A DNA stretch of 64,000 bases from Ostrinia nubilalis (taxonomy: Eukaryota > Arthropoda > Insecta > Lepidoptera > Crambidae): contig NC_087093.1 in the NCBI RefSeq assembly GCF_963855985.1, positions 13,531,001-13,595,000 of the forward strand. Direction: 5' to 3'. Under the pieces are notes generated by a model. That model worked only from the letters and a program-made list of their open reading frames with translations. It did not search any database and was not told where the DNA came from. Of the stretch, positions 31,491 through 45,654 are shown piece after piece; the first letter of the stretch is position 1; every line of letters begins with the position of its first letter. The position numbers and the translations under genes are program-made.

Positions 31491-31673
31491 GGCCACCCCG
31501 GGCCCTGCGTGCGGGGGGCGGCGAGGGGGCTGGGCCGAGGGGGCCGGGGGGAAGGGGGCGCGCGCTTCGGCCCAGTGCCCCCCGGACGCAGCGGCGGCGC
31601 GACGCCTCCCTGCCTGCACCCGCGGAATGCGGCGCTGACCGACTCCCGCCACCCGAGACACAACGCCGTATAC
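31490..31673 (+). promoter_or_regulatory. GC-rich 5' region of the ZAD zinc-finger gene
   Basis: A sharply GC-rich, CpG-rich block (runs such as GGGGCCGGGGGGAAGGGGGC) in an AT-rich genome, directly upstream of the first coding exon. The coding frame stays open through it from about 31509. It may be 5' UTR or promoter, or extend the protein N-terminus. Confidence 0.5.
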
Positions 31674-31868
31674 ATGGACAACTCTTGCCTTCTCGACCTC
31701 CTCATCAGGTGCTTCGCTATGACCGAGCCCGAGGACCTCAATTTCACCGCGTTCACCGACCTCTGCCGCCTCTGCTCGCTGAAAAGCGGACCCCGGCTTC
31801 ACATCTTCGACAAGGAATCTGAGCAGAGGCAGATTCTTTTCAAACTACGCACCTGTTTGCCTACTATG
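31674..31868 (+). CDS. ZAD gene exon 1: ZAD N-terminal half
   Basis: ATG at 31674 (alternative 31719) to CCTACTATG|GTGAGT. It contains [20 protein letters not shown]. Confidence 0.8.
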
Positions 31869-34800
31869 GTGAGTGGCTATTTTTAACCATGACTTTTTTT
31901 TTTACAAACTGTAAAAATCCGTACAAGTGCTTGCAACCTTCAGTGTTCAGTGTAAAGTAAACAGAGGGTGTAGAAATCCCAAGGAAGGACGTCGTAGCTG
32001 TAGACGCGGCCCGTAGCCCGTAGACGCCTGCGCGCTACGAGCTACGATGACGATGTTTAAGATTAGGCTACGGCGACTGACAAAACCTGTTGAATTTTTT
32101 TTTTATAAATAAATCAAATCATTATTGATATTTCTTATCCTTATTTTATTAACTATTTGCCGTATGAAAAGGGGATTTAATTTTTTTTGTTATAATGAAG
32201 AACAAAAGTTTACGAAGGATTAAATTTGCAATATCAGTAATTTACCATTCTGTATACCTAATTTGATCTAAACTTATTTAACAACTGAATGTCTAAAATC
32301 TAATAAAACTCACCTAGCTATAGCGTAACTTGTGATACACAGCTATTTATTTGGCCTTGAGCAGGTTTGAAGGCGGGAATATTCGTACATGCCATGTTTA
32401 TCGACATTAACTCATTGAATACCACACGTCATATTATTGAAGACTATTTTGGACAAAAATATTGACTCAAACTTCATCTATAGATGAGAAATTTTATTGT
32501 GTTTAGACTTTATTAATTTACTCTAAATACTATAGTGTGTTGTATGACACATCAGTTTAATATTAACTTTGAAAAGTGTAAGTACAGGTCCGACGAATAC
32601 CTACCTATAACTTACTATTTAATGAGTGAGAATGAACCACACTCTGTGTTTACAAAATGACGGATCAGCATGATTTCCAGTCACAACCCAGACAGCATAA
32701 GCTTGCAATAATACTAAACTGGGAAATGCCATGAACTTGCTCTGTCTGGCGTACGAACTGGGTCAACGTGCTGAGTGGGATTACTCGTACGTATTCCCGG
32801 AATCGCGTGGAGCCACGGGGCATTGCACGTATCGGATAGTTCGGGGTCAAAGGTCGAGTGTAAGCCATGAAACCTTTCGAGTTCGATTTTTGAACCTTTT
32901 TACGTTTGCTGAACTTTTTTGTGGACCCTGGTCAATGATTTTTAAACATAGAGTAACTTTTGTTTAACAAAGAATACGTAATTCACAGACAGTACCTACT
33001 CAACAAATATTTTTTGGCTACCATGCCTAAATTTATTATCTTAAGTTCAAAAATTTATTACTTTGTTATACAGCTTGTATGTATGGGGCTTGCTTATGAT
33101 AATTCTCACTCGAGGGATGCAATAGATGCAATCTACGATGAAGCGAGCTAGCCCAACTAAGTTAGGATGCGCGCCATGATAAAATCTTATCCACGATTTT
33201 AGACGATAAATGTATGGACTTATCTTGCAACACTGATAAAAGTTTATCCTGGCATCTTAGGCCTACAGAACGTCAAGTCTAACAAGTGAATGTTGCGGTT
33301 TCTCCAGCAGATCTCGAAGGACGACTTTCTGCCGAAGAAGATCTGCGAGCGCTGCGTGACTCGCCTCGACCAGCTGTACGAGTGGCGCCAGAGCTGCCTC
33401 AGCACGGACTCGGTGCTGAGGAACTACGCAGAGTCGATGAGGATCGTCACTTCCACCATCAACTTCCAGGTCAGTCTTTGATGATAGTCACTTCGGTTCA
33501 CAGCTGTACAAGTGACGCCAAGCCTGCTCTGGGCTGAGCACTACCAAAGTCCATGAGGATCGTCACTTCCACCATCAACTTCCAGGTCAGTCTGAGGATA
33601 GTCATTTCTACGATTCACAGCTGTACAAGTGACGCTAGAACTGCTCTGAGCTAAGGAACTACGGAGCGTCGAAGAGGATCGTCACTTCCACCATCAACTT
33701 CCAGGTCAGTCTTTGAGGATAGTCACTTCTAAGATTCACAGCTGTACAAGTAATACCAGAGCTGCTCTGTGCTGAGGAACTACGGAGCATCGATGAAGAT
33801 CGTCACTCCCACCATCAACTTCCAGGTCAGTCTTTGACGAAGTCACTTCTACGATTCACAGCTGTACCAGTGACGCCAGAGCTGCTCTGTGCTGAGGAAC
33901 TACGGAACGTCGATGAGGATCGTCACTTCCACCATCAACTTCCAGGTCAGTCTTTAGGATAGTCACTTCTACGATTCACAGCTGTACAAGTGACGCCAGA
34001 GCTTGCTCTGTGCTGAAGAACTACCAAAGTCTATGAGGATCGTCACTTCCACCATCAACTTCCAGGTCAGTCTTTAAGGATAGTTACTTGAACGATTAGC
34101 AGCTGTACAAGTGACGCCAGAGCTGCTCTGTGCTGAGGAACTACCAAAGTCCATGAGGATCGTCACTTCCACCATCAACTTCCAGGTCAGTCTTTGAGGA
34201 TAGTCACATCTACGATTCACAGCTGTACAAGTGACGCCAGAGCTGCTCTGTGCTGAGGAACTACGCAGCGTCGATGAGGATCGTCACTTCCACCATCAAC
34301 TTTCAGGTCAGTCTTTAAAATACGTTTGTATTGATAAATAAGTAGGGATTGTCACTTCTGCCATCAACTTGATCTACCTCAGCACGGATTCGATGCTGAG
34401 AAACTACGTAGAGTCGATAAGGATCCTCAGTAAGTTCTACTATAACTTTTAGGTCAGGTTTATTTTAAAAATAAGTTTAAATTGCTAGAATATAGGTATT
34501 GCCACTTCTATTGCTTCTATCATCAACTTTCAGGTTATTCTTTGCTGGAACTTTCTAAATATACCTAGAAACAAAATACAAGGGTCGACACTTTTTCATA
34601 TATGTATTCGCCGATGCTTTCAAGAAACAAATAGGTAGTTTTCTCATTCAAATATTTCATACGTCTCATAGCAAACTCTCCTATCTACGAAAATATGCTA
34701 CGAAATCTTTGTTCGTGATCCTTTGATAAAGTAAACGCATTAGTATAACCACACTCCACTTGGAAATTGTTACAGCTGCTACCGTAGTGAGTTTCAAGAA

Positions 34801-37800
34801 TAGATATACCTAGACAAAAATAGAACAGAAAAGCGTCTGAATATTTTTCTACGTAGGCAAATACAGAGCATCAAACAAAGGTTACATTTGGCAAAGTAGC
34901 ACCTTCAAGTATTATAAATTCAGAAGACGTCATAGTATTTAACTTTACTACATTAAATTGAGGCTAAACATCATCTAAAGGTGGGTATCAGTAACACGTG
35001 ACACATGTGAGTGAACCCACCAAAATCTACGTAACAAATAAAAAAATTGTTAGCAGGCACGTGCATTTAGAAATCCGCAACCTCATTTTAACTAATTAGT
35101 ACCGTTATTAAAAGGTCAAAAAGATTAAAATTTCCAACTTCTTCCATTTATAATCCTTCCCAATAAACAAAAGGTTTCAAATCTATTCACGAGAATTTAA
35201 TACTTACAAAAGCTTTAGACAAAGCTCTCGCTCCTTGAAAACACATTGTTTCGTTCTCTTAACAAATTGTATCTTTCCCGTTTGTGAGAACGAAATATGG
35301 TTTAAGCTGCGAAGTGTGTGTAAGATTACTATTATTATTTACTTCATCATCATCATGTTGCCCGGTTGGTAGCAGCCTGCGTCCAGCGCCTTCCTGCTTT
35401 ATAATATCTTCGGTCCACCTTGTGGGTGGACGTCCCACGCTGCGTTTTTCGGTACGCGACCTCCACTTTAGAACCTTGCTGCCCCATCGGCCGTATTATT
35501 AACTTCCTTGTTCATTATTATAGGTCATAGAAACGAGGTTAAGTTAAGTAAACCAAACTACATCATCACTGATAACGCCGATCAATATCACGATAAGCGA
35601 TAACATGTTACAATTAAGAGACATATGTTTGGCTGATGTTATGTTATACGTAATTTATTAATAACTGTTCCAATTTCGTAAACTTTCGCCGTAACTTTTT
35701 TAACGATTTAAAATACCTAGATTAGAAACTTAACCAGTACCTACTTTTGTATATTTGTAAATGGCGCCTGAATTACACAATTTAGCACCCCAAGAGCCAT
35801 GAATGGCCCCAAATCTCAAGTGTTTGGGCGTCTATTGTTCAGTTAAATCATCTCATTTGCATTTAGCATTGTTATTTGACGACACCAAGGAATAAATAAT
35901 ACTGATTATACTATGACAATACAATTGAAAAGATAAATAACTATACTAGCTCACGTTAATGACTCCGGGTATAAATCTTTGTTATCATCAAACTAACACG
36001 CCCCTTGTGGGTCCCAAACCCGTAGATGTAGTCTTGTGTATAAACCACCAGGTCAAGCAAGTGAAATCTCAGTATCGTCTCCCCGAGACAAAGTGTGGCG
36101 TTTATGCGAAATCTATTGTGTTGAGAAGGCGCGACGGGCGATGCAGCCCCCTCTACGCCCTGCATCGATCCGCGCGGCCCGGCGCTATCGACCACGCCAC
36201 CCACCCACACGCGCCAATCTCAACCTTAACCCAACACAATAACAAACAACGTGCCTCCACACGAAACCCAACCTAAGAAATACGAGCGAGGACTCAGTTT
36301 CGTGTACTCTATCTTCGGATAATGAATTATACGCTCTGCCGTAGTTATAAGGTTGTCGATGCGCAATACAGCTATTGGATATTTGGGCATCGGCTACGCA
36401 TGTCCAAGAGCGTTTTGTTTTTACGCCGCTCGAATTTTCCGATGGCGCAGTCGGTTCTCTATGCGTCGAACTTCAAAGGCATGGATGAATAACGAACAAA
36501 ATTAAATCATTCGATTCTTAATTATGTAACTCTACCTTTTCAGTATCTGTAATCTACAATACCTACCCTGTAATTGCGTAGATATAGTAGGAAAGTTGTG
36601 TTCTAGTAGGCATAAAGTTGATAATTGGAGTAAAATTGTATTCCCATCCCATGCATATGAGGTGAAGCGCTAATGCTGCGTGCAAGGTCGAAGGTACCCA
36701 CCACCGTCACCCGGGGGCACAGTTAACCCTGACCTAGCGGGGTGAAGGATATTCCTACTACGCCGCCCACCCGGCCCCAACACTTGCACTGAACGTTTCA
36801 AACCTACCCACAATCCCCTCGTCACTCTGATGGATAGGAAATCTAAACGCCATGAACTGGTTGCTTTTGAAGGCTGATTAGGCTTGCTAGGACGCACTTT
36901 ATCCGAAATTTTTACATTTAAAATAACTATATTATCTCCCAGTTTATACAAATAACGTTTTTTAGTATAGTTTCAGTTTAGAGTGCCAAACCTTCATCTA
37001 CAGAATGTAGAGGCTGAAGAGAGCTTGTCTATTCATAAATGGAAAAAAAATTACAGATTTGACCTTTACATGAAGACTCGAAACTCGCGTACCGGAAAAC
37101 GCAGCGTGGGACGTCCACCTACAAGGTGGACCGACGACATCGTAAAGGTAGCAGGGAAGCGCTGGACGCAGGCCGCTACCAATCGATCAACATGGAAAGC
37201 ATTGGGGGAGGCCTATGTTCAGCAGTGGACGTCCTGTGGCTGAAATGATGATGATGATGATGATGATGAAGACTCGAACAATACCAACCGATTCTTACAT
37301 TAAATTATCGAAAAAAATTAGGGAATGAAATGTGTTGCATTTCATTTTCATTACATTAGTTACACAACGGCTCTTAATCAAACGAGAAAAGACCTAGAGG
37401 CATTTTTAACCCATTATCGCAAAAAATTACGATATAGTGTGGGTTCGTGTGCGAGTTTGAATTCTAATGTTTTAAAGCTTACCTCATGCATGACCTTTAA
37501 ACTGACCTTTACCATGCATTGAACTTAAAAATAGAATTGTGCAACAAATCACTCAATTGCACGAGTGGAAATAGTTCTACAGGCGCACAATGAAGCTGTA
37601 GAAAATGCCAAAACGACTTGTGGCATCTTATGTAGTTGTAACAGAGTCGATTTTGCAACAAAATTGTGCGTTTTTTCTGTGAGAAATGTTCCTTGTCTAC
37701 CGACTTCAGAGAACTCTACAACTGACGTATTTTATGCTACGGAACTTTGAAGTTAATCTAGACTTTTCCCAGATGGAATGAATGCTTACAGCATTTCGTT

Positions 37801-40800
37801 TTTGCTACGGAATACATACTTACTAGATCAGTGAAATCCATGAATACTTAGGTGTCAACGGTAATTGTAATATACCCTTAGATTAATAAAACCTAGATGG
37901 ATAGTCTTCATACAAAAGCTTCGTCAAGAGTGAGGCAAAAATCTTATGTCATTAGTGTCAATTTTGTTGGGGAGTGTAGACAGTGAAGGCGATTTTCCCG
38001 AAAGTAGGGAAATTTTTAATACGTTTTTAATTATTTTATAATTAACAAAAACAAAACGCATCATGTACTTACTTATTTATTGAATTCAAAGAACCTACTT
38101 AATTACAATAAGATAAATCGACTTAAAAGTCTCGATTTCATAAAAAAGGAAGTGTATTTGTAGGGCGAACAATTGGGAAATAAATTTTCTTGTTACTGGT
38201 ATCATTCCCGTATTTAATTTTTGAAAGCCAAATTCAAGCAAAATACGCGTCGAATTGTAGTACTTACTTATGAAATGTAACACTGGTCACTTTCTTTCGT
38301 TTTTCTGATGTATTTAGACACCCTTTCACAGCCCAAACCGTCTTATTTAATTAAAATTCGTCGGACGTGTTTACCAATTTTTCACTTTGACAGTTCATGT
38401 GACGTTTACGGGTAAGCCATTCTGGCTTACTAAAAGTTGCCTCACCTTTCGTGCGCTGACTATCTATCTAGGTTTTATTAATCTAAGAATATACCTAAAT
38501 GTCCTGAAAATGGCTTACATACTAATAAAGACATTGAAATGTAGATTTCTTGATGAATCATGGAAAAGTAACAAACATCCGCACCTACGCTGTCACTTGT
38601 TGGTTAAAACATTTAGATAAGTATTTTAATAAGTAGGTAAGTATGTAGATACAATCTAAATCGACAATGTTTTCGAAAAAAAAGTTTACGTTTGTCTTTT
38701 GTTAATGGTAACAATGATCTGAGATTAGAGGATTTACAATAATCCTCTCAAAGTCAATTGTTTTCCAACAACTTATGGACGGCTTGAAAGGAATTACCTA
38801 CTTATAAAAATCTTTTGGTAGAATTAACTTAATCAACATTTTGTATTGTCTCTACTACGGAAAAACATCAACTTGCAATAAGGAAGTCACTGGAAAGGTG
38901 TTTTAAATCGAGATAAAATGAAAATTGTACAGTAAGTTAGGTAACTACCGAAGTTGTTTTATCGGAAAAAGTGTCAACGTAACATTTAAGTGTTACGTAC
39001 CAAAATTCACTGTGTTCAGCCAAATATTATAATAGTAACCGAATATTGTTTTGTATATGTCTATTATACAAGTACCCGATTGTTTTACGCTGTCTGTCTG
39101 TGCATAAATTTCTGCATAGATAGAAAAAATATTTGATTGTCTAGACTTACATCAGACAGGGGTCACACAAACCGACTCCCTGCCGTTTACATTTACGAGC
39201 AAAGAAGCTTCCTGCCACCCTAGGTGCGAAGAAGAACCCAGACGTTACGGGCCCCTTCACCACCCCAAGGTGCGTCGGAAGAAAGTTCCGATCGATGGGA
39301 GTACTTTGGTGGCGTGCACTGAGTGCATAGGGTCGGCCAAGCGCGCGCGTCTCGCTGCCCTTGCGTACCTCCTGGCTGGTTATGTCAGCCTGGTACTTTT
39401 ACGATAATTAGCAAGTTTTATTGTTGATTTTTTATGGGTTTAGTTTATTTTATTTAAGTTTAGTAAAGTTTGAGTGGTCAATAAGTGAAGTGAAAGATGA
39501 ATGAAGTGAAAATTAATGTTGTAATGAATTCATATTATAACCAACTTTGGGATTTAGGAGTGAGTACAAAGTTAGCTTTGTTTGTATTCTATAATATTGA
39601 TTAAAATGTATAACTACTTTTAAATATTTAAAATGAGTGGCTCATTTGGGCATACATTATGTCATGTAGAGTTTTAGGTTTAAGGCAAACTATTAATAGA
39701 AAACAAAACTCTCATGCCTGTGTCAAATATCTGAATAAACCTTGAAAATGTATAGGTAATTATAATCAAACACGAACAACATTTTTTACGAGGAGCAAAC
39801 GCCAAACTATCGTAGAAATAAATTCCAGCAATTTTATGAAAACAGACGTCACTAGAGATCCGCGTGATCTTTTGTTGTTGATTCAATACGTGGCATTATT
39901 ACTATAGCATATCCAAAGGGTGACAATAAAATTTCTTGGAAATCCACGTGTTGTAGGTACACACGCTGATAACTTTTCATGGTTTTCAGGTCATCGACTT
40001 GATATTTTTACTAGACGCTTATGACTAAATCTTATCTAAAACATACATTTTTTATGTGTAACTGTAGAGGCACATTACAACCATACTTTAAAAGATTAAA
40101 CAACAGCTGTAAAGTTAAACCCAAGCGAATTCCTCCACATCAATAAAATCGCATACTAGCACAGCATCCCTTGCACAACTTACCCTCTCTACATGCCCTC
40201 TGTTTATGCGTTTGCTTTTAATCAGCGGTGATAAGCCCTCCCCTGCCGCCCTTTGCTTTATCTTTAGGGTCCATAGACAATGCAAACGAACATGACAATG
40301 TTGAGCAATTTAATTCTGTCTGTAACGAAATGTTTAAACACTTGATATTTTTTTCACGCATTTGTCACCACTTAATGTTTCTCTAAACACTCATATCAGT
40401 CTGCATCTGTTTTTCGTGAATAAAAAATACATAATAATATCCCTTCACAAAAATACCAAATTCACCCATATAAGTGATCCGGAAACTATGCCCGATCATC
40501 AAAAAGTGTTTGTTCTACGAAAACGGTAAAATTACCGTTCACAATGTTAACGAATCAGCGGTTTTTCTTCCTTATCGACGACTCTCTAGTCTAATCTATT
40601 AATCCACAAAACTGTGTTGTGATCCACTAAAATATGTTCAACAGTGGAGTAGAGACAATAATTTGGTATTACCCAACAACTTCAATAGAATTGTTACCGT
40701 ATCTACCCCGCCTACGTATTGTCAACTTTGAAACAGAAAAAATATATTTTTCAACTGAACACAATAAAATTCAATAAATGCGTAAGTACAAAACTTTAAG

Positions 40801-42955
40801 GAAAGTTATGTTTTTAGGTCAACCTTTATTATTTACCCTACTGTCACCTATTGAAACACTCGAATATTTCCAGTATGTAAAAAAATTCTTCCCTCCGGTT
40901 CGTTGACCTCAACATGATTTATGGGAAAATCAAATTTGTCGACGTCCGTTTCCCTAAGATATTGGAGGTCGTTCAACCCGTGTTGCGTCGATTTTGGCAA
41001 TTAAACATAGGGATAGGGTGTTCATGTCATAGAAAGTCGGCTGACTGTGCCATAGTTCAAATGGAACAGCCACGCAAAACAGTTCTCGAACGTAGGTGAT
41101 TGTGTTTTTGGTCTTGGTCATAAAATGTAAATAAAATGTAGAGCCCTTTACAACATTTATAAGTTATTCTGTCTAACAAATGTGTTTGGGGATAGGATTT
41201 GATATTAATGTATCAGTTGATTGCTGAAGCTGAGTTGCACCACCCAACTTTGACCGTAACTATGACGATAACCGGTGCTTTTTGTATAGAAATTGACAGA
41301 TTTTTCAATCAAAGTTAAAGTAAGATGGTGCAACCCAGCCTAATTATTTTGTAATTGAATTTAACATTTCATCACAAGTCATTCACGTTACGGTACCTGA
41401 AACAGTTCAGGATTTCTGGGGTATTATTACAATAAGTTAAACGTGCGTTAAATACTTGTTCAGATTGATATTTAGTATGGAAAAGACATTTAAACCAATG
41501 TTCAACACGCGTTCAACTTTATTTTAATAACACTGAATGTTTTCCTTTTCATAACAGAGTGTTAACAAAGTTTTCAATACTGTACGCGTTGGTGTGGCGT
41601 TGGGCTGTCTGTCTGTTAGAGTCACTTAGTTATACCCTCTGTTATTTCCTGCACGGGACTATTCCCGCCTCTCGTTCCCACCACTGCAACTCTTGTGTAG
41701 CCAGGATCTATAGCTTGACCGCCATAAAAACCCAACCAATGAAGGTCAAGTTAAACTGTCATTGGACCCGCAAGGAAATTAATCAGAAGAACATAGGAGG
41801 AGTTCGAAATTAAGGTTTCCCTAGTTCCCTCGTTCGGTATTTCCTGCACGTAATGTACTGTCTGTTCAACACGCGTTGTGGCGGGAGGTCTCGCACTCAC
41901 TTTCCGCGGGGTGAATGCACTACGGGGGCGACCACCCTCGCTCCCTAGCCCTCCGAAGATACTCATTGAGGCACCGGCATATTTCCCCTGATCATAAGAC
42001 CTCGAGATTCTTTTGGTGTTGGGAAGTTTTGATCGAGACGATTTTAGTCTGTCTACTGTTGACGAGTTTGATTATTATTGATTATAATCTAATGTTATGT
42101 ATGGTATGTTTTGTTCAATACATAAGCATATAGGTACATGGATTTGTCAGAATCACAATACAAAGAGCGTGGCCACATAGAAATTACTATTAATCTCATT
42201 GCGTTGCGACAAAATGTAATGAATTGAAAATATTAAAATTACAAAATCAGCTTTTCCCGAAGTGACGAATTATAAATAATATAGCTTGCTAGTGTTGAAA
42301 GAATATTCATATCGGATCTGTATGTTATAGCCATGCTATTTTTGGTTCTAACCGTTGTAGTACCTTTACTTTAATCTGTGTCATTTTATGTACGAAGCAA
42401 ATGTTTTTCTATTTCTATATGGTTGTATAAGTTCATCATGTATCGACATCTACCATTATCAACCATTTTTTATCGCATAATATCTATTATTTACCATCTC
42501 CCTTCCATTTCAGGACGGCACGGTCAACATGGACAAGATGACCGAAGCACAAAAGACGGCGTATCTGGAAGCGCACGTGGCGGTCCAACAACACATGGCG
42601 CAAGCGGCAGCGGCGGCACGGCGAGAGCAACAGCAACAACAACAGCAACAACAACAGCAGCAGCAGCAACAACAACAACAGCAGCAGCAGCAACAACAGC
42701 AGCAACAGGTCCAGGTGAGATTAAGAATATTTGAAAGTCTGCAAAGTATTAGGTGATTTTGAGCTGTATTTATTCATATCAAGCAAGTAATCTATTAAAA
42801 TAGAATAGATAATTTTGAAGAAAGAAAAGGCAAACTAAATATCACAAAGTTGAATAATAATTTGTGTATTAACTATTGATTTAAAAATATGATATTTTAG
42901 AATCAATCGTTAATATTAAAATATCTATTGTAAATAGCAACAGCAGCAACAACAG

Positions 42956-43001
<46 letters not shown>

Positions 43002-43009
43002 AGCAACAA

Positions 43010-43040
<31 letters not shown>

Positions 43041-45622
43041 AGCAGCAGCAGCAACAACAACAACAGCAGCAGCAACAACAACAACAGCAACAACAGCATC
43101 AGCAACAACAAACTACTAATAACAACCCCACGCGACACCATCAGGACATGCAGGTTAGTTTAACATTGTTTTCACTCTTATTTGCTTTCGTTCTCCATAA
43201 TGTTTGTGTCACATATTTCATACGTCTGACTAACTAAATTCACTGTAAACCTATAACACTAACTTTTGGCTTTGCAGACACAGAGCAGCAATACTCACCC
43301 CGGCCACCCATCCCCACCTACCGTCAGCTCCACACAGCACCACTACGCAACCATCAACTCCCCGATCAAGGTGCCTCAAGTCAGCTCCAGTACGGGAGGA
43401 CCAGATAGCACCTTTACTGTACCTGATGACGTCGGCATGGGATTTGAAGGAGGCGTTAGAGTGCTACAGAGTCTTGGGAATTGGTGAGTAGACTCGAAAA
43501 CAGTACCTATCTATAGCTTTAATCTAAAAGAAGAGGATTTTGATTTAAAGTGAATAAAGAATACCAACAGATATTTTAGACTATAGTTTGGAATTCAATT
43601 TCCAATCCAAACATCACCACCTTTAATGAACAACTAACTAACCCTCGCTGAACTTCGTATCCCCTATGTTCTTCAGAAATAACGTATTTCTAATGATGAA
43701 AGAACTTTTCAAATATGTCCAGCAGTTTCAGAACCTATAATTTATTTTTACCAATCACTCTTTTCTATTGTCACAGGTCACCAGAAGTAACAAACAACAT
43801 TCCTCGACCTAACTTGATACCCTTTACGGAACCCTACGCGGAAGGGGGCTCTATGCACCCTGGAACCCGACTGAAGGCACTTCAAGGAACAACAGTGAGG
43901 AAACACCCTGCGATCAAACCTACTAGTTCCACTAACGAAGGTAAAAAGTCATCTAAAACTTTACATTATACATTTAGTTATTTGTGCATGTCAACTGCAT
44001 TCGTAGGCAATTTAAGCTTCAGCCAAAACAACATGTGCAAGATGTTAGTAAAGCTAAAATTATGTGCCATAAGGAAATTCCAAAAAAACTAAAAAAAATA
44101 CTGAGGCGACTGTAAATCGATCTTCGTCGACCGCTTGACTAAATGTGGTGACCCCACTCCTACCTCAAGCATATTTTATTATCTAATGTTGAGATTAGGG
44201 GATTAAGAAGGCTGTCACCTTTGGAGGAATGACTACGAAAATGATGCAACCATATAATTTTAGATCATTAAACTGTCTAGGGTCTTTGAGTGAACATATT
44301 TTTTATTGCAGGTACCAAAGCATTTGAGTGCACAGTTTGCGGGAAAGGTCTAGCACGTAAAGACAAACTGACGATACACATGAGAATACATACAGGTACA
44401 TACAACATTTGGTTAGTTATTATATTTCAAAAGGATTAGGCCAGCGGTTCCCGAAAGGTGGTCCGCGGAACCCTGGGGTTCCGTGGAAAGGCCGCAAGGG
44501 TTCCGTAAAAAATATTATCCCACGTTTCGTGACCGACGTTGTTCGCTCGCACCGACTTGTTTACGCACAAGGGAGGGGCAGGGCGTGCGGGCGAAATAGT
44601 ACGGGGGTTCCGCTAGGAAAAGTATAATCAATTAGGGTTCCTTGGCAAAAAAACATTGGGATACCCTGGATTAGGCAGTGTTTTCACTGAAAGAAAGAAA
44701 GAAGAAATGTTTATTAAGTATCATCGACAATACACTTAAATTACTCCCAAACGGATTGATTTTTTTCCGATTTCTTGAACCAATTCACAAATCTTTTATG
44801 AATTAAACTTTCCGCTTGAATCGCTCTATCTAGTACTTATACCAATCCGTTGCGTAGTTAAAAAGGTCTTAAGTTTTTGGAGCTCTAATTTACACACTGT
44901 AGAGTCAACTTGTAAAATCAAACGCCTGAAACTTAACAGGAGCATTCAACCCCTTATCAACATCAATCATCTCTTCCCACCAGGCGAAAAGCCGTACGTG
45001 TGCGAAGTTTGCAACAAGGCGTTCGCGCGCCGCGACAAGCTCGTGCTGCACATGAACAAGCTGAAGCACGTCACGCCATCGAACGTGGCACCCCTCGGTA
45101 AAAGAACCATTTCAATACCACGTGAGTATCGGCTGAGTCAGCTAGTGATTCAGGGTCGGTGTGCGATTGTGATTTGCTGACTACAACTCTGATTTAGGAT
45201 CACGATCTGTGATCATTTTCCATCAGAAGAGATGCAGACCAAGTTTCAACTTGGCGGCTAAAAAACTTTTCTATTCCATATGAAAAACAAGTTATTTGCT
45301 TGCTTAGCTACACAGCTCACTCAGCTGATTCATTGATCAATGACAAATTAAACTATTTCATCGTTTAACAAGGACTTACTTTTTTTCTTAAGGCATTTAC
45401 TAAAATCTACTGATATCTTGACTTAAATTCCTGGCAGTTCACAATAGCACCCCGAATAGATGTTTTCATAATTTACCACAACCTCAGCCTAACCAATTTA
45501 ATTTATTAACAGCGTTAAAACTGGACGACGTCAAACCTCAACTGCCAAAGCAAGAAGATACGAAACCGAGCCAAGCAGAAATAGCAGCAGTTGCTCAGCA
45601 GCAACAGCAACAACAACAGCAA

Positions 45623-45654
<32 letters not shown>

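Noticed and set aside
31371..31802. 143-residue minus-strand frame opposite the ZAD exon 1
   Set aside because: Shadow of the GC-rich sense exon; the sense frame has the ZAD cysteines and a phase-compatible donor.
35956..36276. Overlapping 84- and 105-residue frames in ZAD intron 2
   Set aside because: Neither shows a recognisable domain, splice support or repeat identity; local GC content alone explains them.
36670..36951. Minus-strand 93-residue frame
   Set aside because: It lies in an unassigned GC-rich, probably transposon-derived block and shows no recognisable domain.
42487..43141. Minus-strand poly-leucine frames
   Set aside because: Antisense of CAG/CAA repeats; the sense frame is continuous with zinc-finger exons.
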